Shown: positions 8,580 to 15,957 of the stretch, in pieces
Layout of the letters: each line of letters starts with the position of its first letter
How positions within the stretch are numbered: position 1 is the first letter of the stretch
From: an uncultured Variovorax sp.
GTDB lineage: Bacteria > Pseudomonadota > Gammaproteobacteria > Burkholderiales > Burkholderiaceae_C
Direction of reading: 5' to 3'
Assembly (NCBI GenBank): GCA_903872875.1
Contig: CAIQMJ010000723.1
Span: 1 to 19,508 of the forward strand
Length of the DNA: 19,508 bases
Position numbers and translations under genes: made by a program
Notes under the pieces: model-generated
Database searches by the model: none
The model's input: the letters and a program-made list of their open reading frames with translations, nothing else
Told to the model about the DNA's origin: nothing

Positions 8580-9044
8580 CTATTTGGTTGAGTGAGGACG
8601 GAAACGCGCGACACGCGCAGCGCCGGAAAGTGCCTTGGTGCGCACGCCATTGCGCGACTTGTACCACTGCGGCGTGGCGCCCTGCTTCAGCCGCCAGTTC
8701 TTGCGCGGATGCTTGTATTGCGGATAGGAGGGCTCGGGCTCGGCATCCGCAAGTGCCGACAGCGTCTGCCCGCTTTCCGAGAACTGCTTCTCGAAATCGC
8801 TGGCACCGCTATGGATACTCTGCTCGACATCGCGCGCCGCATCCTGCACGGTGTCCTTCATCTTGCGCAGTTCGTCCAGGTCCATGGACCTGTTGACCTC
8901 CGCCTTGACGTCGTTGACGTAGCGCTGCGCCTTGCCAAGCAGCATGCCCACCGTGCGTGCCACGCGCGGCAGCTTTTCCGGCCCGATGACGATCAGCGCC
9001 ACCGCGCCGATCAGCGCCAGCTTCGAGATGCCGAGGTCGATCAC
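8580..9044 (-). CDS. tatB: Sec-independent protein translocase subunit TatB
   Basis: This 154-residue protein is TatB, which forms the receptor complex with TatC. One N-terminal membrane helix (about 5-21) leads into the GPEKLPRVART hinge (21-31) and a long charged amphipathic helix, followed by a loosely structured basic tail (KNWRLKQGATPQWYKS). The start codon is GTG. The frame has no earlier start after the tatA stop nine bases upstream, and translation from GTG gives the standard MIDLGISKLALIG beginning. It sits between tatA and tatC in the usual order. Confidence 0.95.
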   Translation of the reverse strand: MIDLGISKLALIGAVALIVIGPEKLPRVARTVGMLLGKAQRYVNDVKAEVNRSMDLDELRKMKDTVQDAARDVEQSIHSGASDFEKQFSESGQTLSALADAEPEPSYPQYKHPRKNWRLKQGATPQWYKSRNGVRTKALSGAARVARFRPHSTK

Positions 9045-9053
9045 GTCGCCGGC

Positions 9054-9293
9054 TTAGGACTTCTGACGCGCTTCGACGTCGATCGTCGACTTGTCGGTGG
9101 CCGGATTGCCGGTCACCTGCGCGTTCGGCGAGGCCGGCGCATCGGTCGACGACGTGCCGTCCTTCATGCCGTCCTTGAAGCCCTTCACGGCGCCGCCGAG
9201 ATCGGACCCCAGGTTGCGCAGTTTCTTGGTGCCGAAAATCATGACGACGACGAGCAGCACGATCAGCCAGTGCCAGATACTCATGGTTCCCAT
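9054..9293 (-). CDS. tatA: Sec-independent protein translocase subunit TatA
   Basis: This 79-residue protein is the pore-forming or membrane-thinning subunit of the Tat system. It has a short periplasmic N terminus, one membrane helix (about 6-20), the FGTKKLRNLGSDLGGAVKGFK amphipathic region (20-40) and an acidic, disordered tail. The chosen ATG at 9293 has AGGAG seven bases upstream. A second ATG three codons later (MSIWHWL) is also possible. FGTKKL is the usual TatA hinge, distinguishing it from TatB's GPEKLP. It is 109 bases downstream of hinT, the widest gap in this part of the block. Confidence 0.95.
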   Translation of the reverse strand: MGTMSIWHWLIVLLVVVMIFGTKKLRNLGSDLGGAVKGFKDGMKDGTSSTDAPASPNAQVTGNPATDKSTIDVEARQKS

Positions 9294-9300
9294 GGTTGTT

Positions 9301-9305
9301 CTCCT
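9301..9305 (-). promoter_or_regulatory. Ribosome-binding site of tatA
   Basis: AGGAG on the minus strand, seven bases before the ATG at 9293, supports the first of two closely spaced ATG codons. An 11-base palindrome (GTCTT-C-AAGAC, 9306-9316) lies directly upstream of it. Confidence 0.7.
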
Positions 9306-9402
9306 GTCTTGAAGACTGGATTCTAGGGCTGCGCCCGCAGATCAGGGGCGCATCTCCCTTTGCGGCCCGCTACCTTGGGGCCGGACCTGGGGAAACAGGC
9401 GC

Positions 9403-9762
9403 TCAGCCCTTGCTCCAGGGGCGCGGTCCGCCCATGACGTGAACATGGAGATGGTGGACTTCCTGTCCGCCTTCCGCGCCGGTGTTGACCACCACGCGGA
9501 AACCGCCCTCCGGATACGGCCGGCAACCCTGCTCGAGCGCCAGTTTCGGTGCCAGCGTCATGATCTTGCCCATCAGCCCCGCATCGTCCGGGGTCAACTG
9601 GGACATCGATGCGATGTGTCGCTTGGGCACCACCATGAAATGGACCGGCGCCCAGGGTGCGATGTCGTGGAAGGCGAAGACGTCGTCGTCCTCGTAGACC
9701 TTGCGCGATGGAATGGCACCTTCAACGATCTTGCAGAAGATGCAGTTCGGATCAGAGGACAC
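9403..9762 (-). CDS. hinT: Histidine triad (HIT) nucleotide-binding protein, HinT type
   Basis: This 119-residue HIT protein is probably a purine nucleoside phosphoramidase of the HinT/HINT1 branch. The histidine triad reads H104-L-H106-V-H108 near the C terminus, with H106 the expected nucleophile. N93 in VVNTGAEGGQ and the C-terminal GGPRPW also fit this branch. CIFC at 7-10 with H49 suggests the zinc-binding variant, which E. coli HinT lacks. The start is a GTG at 9762: no ATG fits, and TGGAG lies seven bases upstream. The start overlaps the end of the DUF4870 gene by 11 bases. The family is a regular neighbour of his and tat genes in Burkholderiales, with no known direct role in either. 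Confidence 0.95.
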   Translation of the reverse strand: MSSDPNCIFCKIVEGAIPSRKVYEDDDVFAFHDIAPWAPVHFMVVPKRHIASMSQLTPDDAGLMGKIMTLAPKLALEQGCRPYPEGGFRVVVNTGAEGGQEVHHLHVHVMGGPRPWSKG

Positions 9763-10141
9763 GGGCGGGCTCCATCGATTGACCGGCGTTCATGCGGATC
9801 ATGCCTTTCAGGATGCGGTAGAGAAACCATAGCGAGATCAGCGCCCACGCGATCCAGCCGGGAACGAACAAAAGCAGCCAGAGCCAGGATGTCAGCAGAT
9901 ACAGCACGCCTGCCCAGAGCACCGACCGGATCCGCCAGCTGAAGTGAGAGGCCTGCCAGGTGCCTGCGGCATCGCTGCGCTTCACCAGATCGATGATCAG
10001 CGCGATGAGCAGCACGGCCACCGACGCCTGCGCGCCAGGCAGCACGGCACCGATCGCCACGATCAGGTGCAGGATGTAGCTGATCCAGCCCCAGGTCCGC
10101 AGCGAGCCGTCGGGCTCGACGTTCACGATGTCGTTGTTCAT
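9752..10141 (-). CDS. DUF4870-like small membrane protein
   Basis: This 129-residue protein of unknown function has three or four predicted membrane segments: about 18-34, 38-54 and a long hydrophobic region over 73-110. It resembles the DUF4870/Tic20-like small membrane proteins often found between hisE and hinT in Burkholderiales. The frame is open 55 codons further upstream into hisE, but the ATG at 10141 has AAGGAA eight bases before it (10149-10154) and gives a sensible acidic N terminus. The last 11 bases overlap hinT, so the two are likely translated together. No enzymatic motif is visible. Confidence 0.85.
   Translation of the reverse strand: MNNDIVNVEPDGSLRTWGWISYILHLIVAIGAVLPGAQASVAVLLIALIIDLVKRSDAAGTWQASHFSWRIRSVLWAGVLYLLTSWLWLLLFVPGWIAWALISLWFLYRILKGMIRMNAGQSMEPARVL
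9770..9773 (-). promoter_or_regulatory. Ribosome-binding site deciding the GTG start of hinT
   Basis: GGAG on the minus strand sits seven bases before the GTG at 9762, inside the end of the upstream gene. It supports the non-ATG start. Confidence 0.6.
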
Positions 10142-10161
10142 GGCGTCGTTCCTTCGGGAAT

Positions 10162-10536
10162 TCAATCGTTGGAGGCTTCGCGCGCCTGCGCCTTGCGCAG
10201 GGACTTTTCCTCGATGCCGCTGGTCCCTTCGCGGCGCTCGAGTTCTGCGATCACGGCGCGCGGCGAGGTGCCGTAATGTGCCAGCGCCACCATGCAGTGG
10301 AACCACAGATCGGCCACTTCGTTCACTATTTTTTGCGGATCGCCTCCGTGATCGGCATCCTTGGCCGCCATCACGACCTCGGTCGCCTCCTCGCCGATCT
10401 TTTTCAGGAAGGCGTCAGGCCCCTTGTGCAGCAGGCGCGCGACATAGCTCTTGTCGGGATCGCCGCCGCGCGCGGGCAGGCGACTCTCGATCACGGCGGC
10501 AAGGCGGTCCAGCGCGTCGGTGGTCATCGGTTGCAT
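10162..10536 (-). CDS. hisE: Phosphoribosyl-ATP pyrophosphatase
   Basis: This 124-residue enzyme does the second step of histidine synthesis, hydrolysing phosphoribosyl-ATP to phosphoribosyl-AMP in the cytoplasm. It is an all-alpha MazG-like protein. The metal-binding acidic residues lie in KKIGEEATEVVMAAKD and EVADLWFH. It is a separate gene from hisI, not the fused hisIE of enterobacteria. The ATG at 10536 shares one base with the hisI stop (TAATG), which suggests coupled translation. A second ATG three codons later (10527) is equally plausible, as neither has a clear ribosome-binding site. Confidence 0.94.
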   Translation of the reverse strand: MQPMTTDALDRLAAVIESRLPARGGDPDKSYVARLLHKGPDAFLKKIGEEATEVVMAAKDADHGGDPQKIVNEVADLWFHCMVALAHYGTSPRAVIAELERREGTSGIEEKSLRKAQAREASND

Positions 10537-10925
10537 TACTTGTAGATCGATTCTGGGTCTTTCAAGACCGGCTCGGTCACGACCCACTGGCCGTTCTCGT
10601 ACTTGCTGAAGAAGCAGCTATGGCGACCGGTGTGGCAGGCAATGCCGGGCTCGTGGCCCAGCTGCGTCACCTTCAACAGCACCACGTCGTTGTCGCAGTC
10701 GACACGGATTTCGTGCACGGTCTGCACGTGGCCCGACTCTTCACCCTTGAACCACAGCTTGTTGCGCGAGCGGCTGAAGTACACGGCGCGGCCGAGTTCG
10801 GCGGTCTTGGCCAGGGCCTCACGGTTCATCCAGGCGAACATGAGGACGTCGTTGCTGCCCTGCTCCTGCGCGATCACCGGCACGAGGCCGTTCGCGTCCC
10901 ATTTCACTTCTTCCAACCAGTTCAT
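10536..10925 (-). CDS. hisI: Phosphoribosyl-AMP cyclohydrolase
   Basis: This 129-residue zinc enzyme opens the adenine ring of phosphoribosyl-AMP, step three of histidine synthesis. The magnesium-binding DCDND stretch lies at 76-80, and C77, C97 and C104 (in ACHTGRHSCFF) are the expected zinc ligands. The length is normal for monofunctional HisI. The gene starts 61 bases after hisF, across a relatively AT-rich spacer, and overlaps hisE by one base. Confidence 0.96.
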   Translation of the reverse strand: MNWLEEVKWDANGLVPVIAQEQGSNDVLMFAWMNREALAKTAELGRAVYFSRSRNKLWFKGEESGHVQTVHEIRVDCDNDVVLLKVTQLGHEPGIACHTGRHSCFFSKYENGQWVVTEPVLKDPESIYK

Positions 10926-10986
10926 TGCGCCATTGTCGGGGATTCACAAGTCAGTTCTGACGCAAACGGCATTTATAGCTGTGGGC

Positions 10987-11766
10987 TCAGAGACGCACCG
11001 GGATGCCGCGCGCCGCCATGCAGGCCTTGGCCTCGCCGACCGTGAACTCGCCATAGTGGAAGATGCTGGCCGCCAGCACGGCGTCCGCACCGCCGGCCTG
11101 CACGCCATCCGCCAGATGGTCCAGGTTGCCGACACCGCCGGAAGCGATGACCGGCACGCTCACTGCGTCGCTGACCGCACGCGTCAGCGCGATATCGAAA
11201 CCGCTCTTCGTGCCGTCACGGTCCATGCTGGTCAGCAAAATCTCGCCGGCGCCGCGGCGCACCATCTCGACGGCCCACTGCACCGCGTCGAGCCCGGTGT
11301 TCTTGCGCCCGCCGTGGCTGTACACGTCCCAGCCCGGCCCGCGCAGCGCCGCATCCTCGGTGCTGCGTCGCTTGGCGTCGATCGCCACCACGATGCACTG
11401 GGCGCCGTACTTGTGCGACGCCTCTTCGATCACCTGCGGGTTGGCAATGGCGGCAGAGTTGAAGCTGGTCTTGTCCGCACCGGCATTGAGCAGCCGCCGC
11501 ACATCGGCCACGGTGCGCACACCCCCACCGACAGTCAGCGGAATGAACACCTGCGATGCGACGGCCTCGATGATCGGCAGGATCAGGTCACGGCCATCGC
11601 TGGTCGCCGTGATGTCGAGAAACGTGAGCTCGTCGGCGCCCTGCGCGTTGTAGCGCGCGGCGATCTCGACCGGGTCACCCGCATCGCGCAATTCGAGGAA
11701 GTTGACGCCCTTGACCACGCGGCCGCCGGTGACGTCGAGACAGGGAATGATGCGTTTGGCAAGCAT
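10987..11766 (-). CDS. hisF: Imidazole glycerol phosphate synthase, cyclase subunit
   Basis: This 259-residue beta/alpha-barrel enzyme combines ammonia from HisH with PRFAR to make imidazole glycerol phosphate and AICAR. The catalytic aspartates are D11 in IPCLDV and D130 in VVAIDAKR. Phosphate-binding loops GGGVR (80-84) and the C-terminal ASGGVG are present. It works as a heterodimer with HisH, encoded about 2.9 kb upstream. In most proteobacterial his clusters hisF directly follows hisA, but here two unrelated genes separate them. Confidence 0.97.
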   Translation of the reverse strand: MLAKRIIPCLDVTGGRVVKGVNFLELRDAGDPVEIAARYNAQGADELTFLDITATSDGRDLILPIIEAVASQVFIPLTVGGGVRTVADVRRLLNAGADKTSFNSAAIANPQVIEEASHKYGAQCIVVAIDAKRRSTEDAALRGPGWDVYSHGGRKNTGLDAVQWAVEMVRRGAGEILLTSMDRDGTKSGFDIALTRAVSDAVSVPVIASGGVGNLDHLADGVQAGGADAVLAASIFHYGEFTVGEAKACMAARGIPVRL

Positions 11767-11790
11767 GGGAACAACCAGGAAACGTTCAGT

Positions 11791-12630
11791 TCAGATCACG
11801 GACAGCTGCTGCCAGCCATGCCATTCGGCGCCGGCCTCCAGCATCACGGGCTTGTCGATGGCAGCCGCTTCGACGCAGAGCATGTGCCGGTAGCCGTCGT
11901 CGGGCATATCGGTGAGTTTGGCGCTCAGGGCGGCGCCAGGATTCCAGACCACGGTTTCGGTGCAGCTCGCACTCTGCGCGATGCCGAGCACGCCCGATGG
12001 CTGGACCAGCTTCAGCGGCTTTGGCGCGGCGGCATAGACGCTGTCGAACTCGCTGTCGAAGCGCAACGGGTCTGCGCCCTCGACGTGCTTTACGTCGCGA
12101 ACGGCGTCCCAGCGGGCCGCGCCCTGCAAGCCATCCAGACGCACATTTGCGATTTCATCGACCCGCAGATAGCTGTGCAACGCCGCGGTGAAGGACCAAG
12201 GCATCGTGTCGGTGTTGCGCACCGTCAATGCGATCCGCAAGCCATCGGCGGCCACGGATGCGCGCAAGGTGGCCTTGAATGCATGCGGCCAGACGGCGCG
12301 CGTGGCGGCATCGTCCCGCAGCGAGAGAACGAGGTCGGCCGGCACGGCCGGGTCGAAAGCGTCCGCCTGCCAAGGCAGGTTGCGCGCGAAGCCATGCTTG
12401 GCCAAGGGGCCGCGCTGGTTGAACTGCGGCCAGCAGACAGGCACGCCGCCACGGATAGCGGTGCGACCGTCGAACACGGCGTCCGGGCTCAGGTACAGCC
12501 GCTCGACGCCGTCCGGTGTCACCCAGGACAGCACGTGCGCACCGTGCAGCGCCACGGTGCAGCTTGCGCCATCGGGCGATTCCAGGCGAACGGAGGGCTG
12601 ACCGCGAAAGACGATCGATTGAAGAGACAT
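11791..12630 (-). CDS. D-hexose-6-phosphate mutarotase (aldose 1-epimerase family, YeaD-like)
   Basis: This 279-residue protein of the galactose-mutarotase-like fold probably interconverts alpha and beta anomers of hexose 6-phosphates. Catalytic candidates are H79 (KHGFAR), H152 (AALHSYLRV) and E254 (LCVEAAA). The GGVPVCWPQF motif at 61-70 is typical of the YeaD branch. Arg60 and Arg83, expected to contact the phosphate, are present. It lies 24 bases upstream of hisF and 41 bases downstream of the AAA ATPase gene, on the same strand as the his genes, so it is likely co-transcribed with them. No biochemical link to histidine synthesis is known. Confidence 0.92.
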   Translation of the reverse strand: MSLQSIVFRGQPSVRLESPDGASCTVALHGAHVLSWVTPDGVERLYLSPDAVFDGRTAIRGGVPVCWPQFNQRGPLAKHGFARNLPWQADAFDPAVPADLVLSLRDDAATRAVWPHAFKATLRASVAADGLRIALTVRNTDTMPWSFTAALHSYLRVDEIANVRLDGLQGAARWDAVRDVKHVEGADPLRFDSEFDSVYAAAPKPLKLVQPSGVLGIAQSASCTETVVWNPGAALSAKLTDMPDDGYRHMLCVEAAAIDKPVMLEAGAEWHGWQQLSVI

Positions 12631-12671
12631 GCTCGGATTCTAGGGAGGGGAAACGACGTGCCGGCAACGGC

Positions 12672-13862
12672 TCATCGCGATGGCCACTGCCAGTGCGGCA
12701 GATCGTGCGGCGCGATGTTCGCCACTTGGGTCTCGCCAAGCCGCTTTTCCAGCACCACGTGCTGGAGAGACAAGTCCTCCGCAGCCTGTTCGATCGCGGC
12801 GATCAGGCGCACCGCGTGAGACACCACGATCAGTTGCGATGTCCGCGCCGCCTGCACGATCAACCGGCCCAGCGCCGACAGCAGATCCGGATGCAGGCTG
12901 GTCTCGGGCTCGTTCAACACCAGCAACTCGGGCGGTCGCGGCGTCAGCAGCGCAGCGATCCACAGCAGGTAGCGCAGCGTGCCGTCGGACAGCTCGGCCG
13001 CCGTCAACGGGCGCAGCAGGCCGTGCTGGTGCATGCGCAGCTCGAAGCGGCGATCTTCGCCGACGTGCAGTTCGACGCGCGCGCCGGGAAAGGCGTCGTC
13101 GACGGCACGATCGAGCGCATCGGTGTCGCCGATCTCGCGGATGGTCTGCAGCGCCGCCGCGACGTCGGCGCCATCGTTGGCCATCACCGGCGTGTAGGTG
13201 CCGAGCTGCGGCGCCCGGGCAGGCGCCTCGGCGTCGGATCGGAAGTGGTCGTAGAAGCGCCAGGAGCGCATCCGCTCGCGCAGCATGAGCATCTCGGGTG
13301 CACCGCGAGGGTCGGCGTACTCGGTCAGCATGCTGGCGAAGCTGGGCACGGGCCGGCCGACCGCGCCCCAATGGCCGGCGTCATTGCGCAGGCGCAGCGC
13401 GTTGCCCTTGCGGTCGACCAGTTGCGTGGCAGGCCGCAGCACGGGGCCGCTCCAGATCGCCTCTCGCTTGATCTCCGGGTCGTGCGAGAACGCCGAACTG
13501 GGTATCGGCGGCGGCAGGCCGATGTCGATGGCGTAGCCGAAGTCGTCGTCCGCATCGCCCGCGAAACCGAGGCGCAGGTTGACAGGTTCGTTGCGTTTCC
13601 AGGCGCCCTGCACAGGCGCTTCCCCGCGCAGCATCGCGGCGGAGAACTGCTCGGGGCCAGCCCAGAGCGTCGAGGCCAGCCCGCCTTCGCGCACCAGGGA
13701 ACGGATCACGCCGCCCTGTGCGATCTCCGCCAGCAGCCGCAAGGCTCGGTAGACGCTCGACTTGCCACTGCCGTTCGGTCCGGTGATGACGGTCAGCCGT
13801 CCCAGCGGAACGCTCAGGCGTCGCAGCGAACGGTAGTTGGCGATCGCCAGCGCGGAAAGCAC
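12672..13862 (-). CDS. RecF/SMC-like AAA ATPase (COG4637-like)
   Basis: This 396-residue protein is a predicted ABC-type ATPase of the RecF/OLD/SMC superfamily. Walker A is GPNGSGKS (28-35), a signature-like LSDGT is at 291-295, Walker B is LLVLNEPE (313-320) with catalytic E318, the D-loop region is SLHPD (322-326), and H349 in VVSHA is the switch histidine. Asn replaces the usual Asp of Walker B. There is no long coiled coil between the halves and no TOPRIM or other nuclease domain, so it is not an OLD nuclease. The start is GTG, since an in-frame TAG lies 12 bases upstream. It sits between hisA (38 bases away) and the mutarotase gene (41 bases). Function is unknown, with DNA repair, defence or regulation all possible. 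Confidence 0.85.
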   Translation of the reverse strand: MLSALAIANYRSLRRLSVPLGRLTVITGPNGSGKSSVYRALRLLAEIAQGGVIRSLVREGGLASTLWAGPEQFSAAMLRGEAPVQGAWKRNEPVNLRLGFAGDADDDFGYAIDIGLPPPIPSSAFSHDPEIKREAIWSGPVLRPATQLVDRKGNALRLRNDAGHWGAVGRPVPSFASMLTEYADPRGAPEMLMLRERMRSWRFYDHFRSDAEAPARAPQLGTYTPVMANDGADVAAALQTIREIGDTDALDRAVDDAFPGARVELHVGEDRRFELRMHQHGLLRPLTAAELSDGTLRYLLWIAALLTPRPPELLVLNEPETSLHPDLLSALGRLIVQAARTSQLIVVSHAVRLIAAIEQAAEDLSLQHVVLEKRLGETQVANIAPHDLPHWQWPSR

Positions 13863-13900
13863 GCCGGCTCGCTAGGCTTGTTGGGCGTGGCTCGCGCGGC

Positions 13901-14644
13901 TCAAACGCCGGCCAGCTCGTCGGCGCGCGCCTGCGCTGCCGCGAAATCGAGATCACCCGAGTAGATCGCCCGACCGCAGATCACGCCTTCGACGCCCTCG
14001 CTCTCGACTTCGCACAGTCGGTCGATGTCGGCCATGTTCGACAGGCCACCCGAGGCGATCACCGGGATCGTGAGCGCCTGCGCAAGGCGCACGGTCGCCT
14101 CGATGTTGATGCCCGACAGCATGCCGTCGCGACCAATGTCCGTGTAGATGATCGACTCGACGCCGTAGTCCTCGAACTTCTTGCCCAGGTCGGCGACTTC
14201 GTGGCCGGTGAGCTTGCTCCAGCCGTCGGTCGCGACCTTGCCGTCCTTGGCATCCAGGCCGACGATGATGTGGCCACCGAAGGCGACGCAGGCATCCTTC
14301 AGGAAACCCGGGTTCTTGACCGCAGCCGTGCCGATGATCACGTAGCGCAGGCCGTCGTCGATGTAGCGCTCGATGGTGTCGAGATCGCGGATGCCGCCGC
14401 CGAGCTGCACGGGAATCTCGTCGCCGACCTCCCGCAGGATCGCCTTGATCGCCGCATGGTTCTGCGGCTTGCCGGCGAAGGCGCCGTTCAGGTCGACCAG
14501 GTGCAACCGGCGCGCACCGGCCTCCACCCATTTGCGCGCCATCGCGGCGGGGTCCTCGCTGAAGATGGTGGATTGGTCCATGTCGCCTTGTTTGAGGCGA
14601 ACGCAGTGGCCGTCTTTGAGATCAATGGCGGGAATCAGCAGCAT
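13901..14644 (-). CDS. hisA: ProFAR isomerase (1-(5-phosphoribosyl)-5-[(5-phosphoribosylamino)methylideneamino]imidazole-4-carboxamide isomerase)
   Basis: This 247-residue beta/alpha-barrel enzyme isomerises ProFAR to PRFAR in the histidine pathway. D8 in IPAIDL and D131 in VGLDAKDG are the catalytic acid/base pair. GGGIR (82-86) and ASGG near residue 200 bind phosphate. It is a close structural relative of HisF. The length is normal for dedicated HisA and the neighbours are all his genes, so the dual-function PriA of actinobacteria is unlikely. It follows hisH after 21 bases. Confidence 0.97.
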   Translation of the reverse strand: MLLIPAIDLKDGHCVRLKQGDMDQSTIFSEDPAAMARKWVEAGARRLHLVDLNGAFAGKPQNHAAIKAILREVGDEIPVQLGGGIRDLDTIERYIDDGLRYVIIGTAAVKNPGFLKDACVAFGGHIIVGLDAKDGKVATDGWSKLTGHEVADLGKKFEDYGVESIIYTDIGRDGMLSGINIEATVRLAQALTIPVIASGGLSNMADIDRLCEVESEGVEGVICGRAIYSGDLDFAAAQARADELAGV

Positions 14645-14665
14645 GGCGAAGCACCCGGGAGCGGG

Positions 14666-15313
14666 TCAGGGGTTCCAGTGGAGAAAGTTGCGGTAGAGCT
14701 GCAACCCGTGGTCCGCACTCTTCTCAGGGTGGAACTGGGTGGCAAAAATATTATCGCGTGCAATCGCAGCGGTGAACGGCGCGCCGTAGTCGGCCTCGCC
14801 GACGCTGTGCCGGGCGTCTGCCGGCCGCGCATAGAAGCTGTGCACGAAATAGAAGTACGACTGGTCCGGGATGCCGGCCCAGACCGGATGCGGCTGTGCC
14901 TGGTGCACCTGGTTCCAGCCCATCTGGGGAACCTTGAAACGGCTGCCGTCGGGCTGCTTGCGCCCGGCCAGTTCGAACTTGACCACCTCGCCGGGAATCA
15001 GGCCAAGCCCTTCGGTCGGGCCTTCATCGCTGCGCGACAGCAGCATCTGCATGCCGACACAGACGCCGAACAGCGGCTTGCTGGCCGCCGCTTCGAGCAC
15101 CGACGCCTGCAATCCGGAATCGCGCAACTCGCGCATGCAGTCCGGCATCGCGCCCTGACCGGGAAGCACCACGCGCGTCGCCTTGCGCACGACCTCCGGA
15201 TCGGAGGTCACGAACACCTCGACGCCGACCTGGTCGGCCGCATGCTGCACCGCCTGGGACACGGAGCGCAGGTTGCCCATGCCGTAATCGACCACCGCCA
15301 CTGTATTTGCCAT
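14666..15313 (-). CDS. hisH: Imidazole glycerol phosphate synthase, glutamine amidotransferase subunit
   Basis: This 215-residue class I glutamine amidotransferase supplies ammonia to HisF. The catalytic triad is C85 (FGVCVGMQML), H195 and E197 (QFHPEKSADHG). The oxyanion-side PGQGAM motif is at 51-56. The frame is open upstream into hisB, but the ATG at 15313 gives the standard VAVVDYGMGNL beginning and has GGAG a few bases upstream. It lies between hisB (14 bases) and hisA (21 bases). Confidence 0.97.
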   Translation of the reverse strand: MANTVAVVDYGMGNLRSVSQAVQHAADQVGVEVFVTSDPEVVRKATRVVLPGQGAMPDCMRELRDSGLQASVLEAAASKPLFGVCVGMQMLLSRSDEGPTEGLGLIPGEVVKFELAGRKQPDGSRFKVPQMGWNQVHQAQPHPVWAGIPDQSYFYFVHSFYARPADARHSVGEADYGAPFTAAIARDNIFATQFHPEKSADHGLQLYRNFLHWNP

Positions 15314-15327
15314 CGACGATGCTCCGT

Positions 15328-15957
15328 TCAGAGGGAGCCCTTGGTGGAAGGAATCACGCCTGCGGAACGCGGATCGCGCTCCAGCGCGGCGCGCAGCGTG
15401 CGGCCGAAGGCCTTGAACACGGTCTCGCACTGGTGGTGCGCATTGACACCCTTCAGGTTGTCGATGTGCAGCGTGACGAGTGCGTGGTTCACGAATCCCT
15501 GGAAGAACTCGTAGGTGAGCTGAGTGTCGAACGCGCCGACCATGCCGCTCGTGAACGGCACGTGCATGTCGAGCCCCGGCCGACCCGAGAAGTCGACCAC
15601 GACGCGCGACAGCGCTTCGTCCAGCGGCACATAGGCGTGGCCGTAGCGGCGGATACCCTTCTTGTCGCCGATGGCCTTCGCCACCGCCTGACCGAAGGTA
15701 ATGCCGACGTCTTCCACCGTATGGTGGCCATCGATGTGCAGATCGCCCTGGCAGTCGATGTCGAGGTCGATCAGGCCGTGGCGCGCGATCTGGTCGAGCA
15801 TGTGGTCGAAAAAGCCGATGCCGGTCGACAGCTTCGACTTGCCGGTGCCGTCCAGATTGATCTTGACGGTGATCCGGGTTTCCGCGGTGTTGCGCGAAAC
15901 CTCGGCGACGCGGTCGCCGGCCGCCGTGACGGCTTCAGGGGCCACTGGGGTGTTCAT
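15328..15957 (-). CDS. hisB: Imidazoleglycerol-phosphate dehydratase (monofunctional HisB)
   Basis: This 209-residue manganese enzyme dehydrates imidazole glycerol phosphate to imidazole acetol phosphate. The two tandem metal-binding repeats are visible: DHMLDQIARHG (51-61) with GHHTVEDVG (78-86), and in the second half HHQCETVFKAFGR. The N-terminal HAD phosphatase domain of enterobacterial HisB is absent, so histidinol-phosphatase must be encoded elsewhere. The ATG at 15957 overlaps the hisC stop by four bases (ATGA). A longer frame upstream lies inside hisC and is not needed. Confidence 0.97.
   Translation of the reverse strand: MNTPVAPEAVTAAGDRVAEVSRNTAETRITVKINLDGTGKSKLSTGIGFFDHMLDQIARHGLIDLDIDCQGDLHIDGHHTVEDVGITFGQAVAKAIGDKKGIRRYGHAYVPLDEALSRVVVDFSGRPGLDMHVPFTSGMVGAFDTQLTYEFFQGFVNHALVTLHIDNLKGVNAHHQCETVFKAFGRTLRAALERDPRSAGVIPSTKGSL

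Noticed and set aside
8518..8667. Fifty-codon N-terminal extension of TatC
   Set aside because: It overlaps the end of tatB and has no TatC homology. The internal ATG at 8517 gives the family's usual N terminus.
9363..9383. Intrinsic terminator after hinT
   Set aside because: The GC stem is good but the minus strand has no T run after it, so it is reported as a hairpin rather than a terminator.
10603..12819. Plus-strand open frame of 738 codons opposite hisI, hisF and the mutarotase gene
   Set aside because: Antisense shadow; the opposite strand encodes clear enzymes with catalytic residues intact.
12672..13862. An anti-phage defence island around the AAA ATPase
   Set aside because: No nuclease, reverse transcriptase, toxin or mobile-element gene is next to it. 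The neighbours are metabolic, so a defence role is only speculation.
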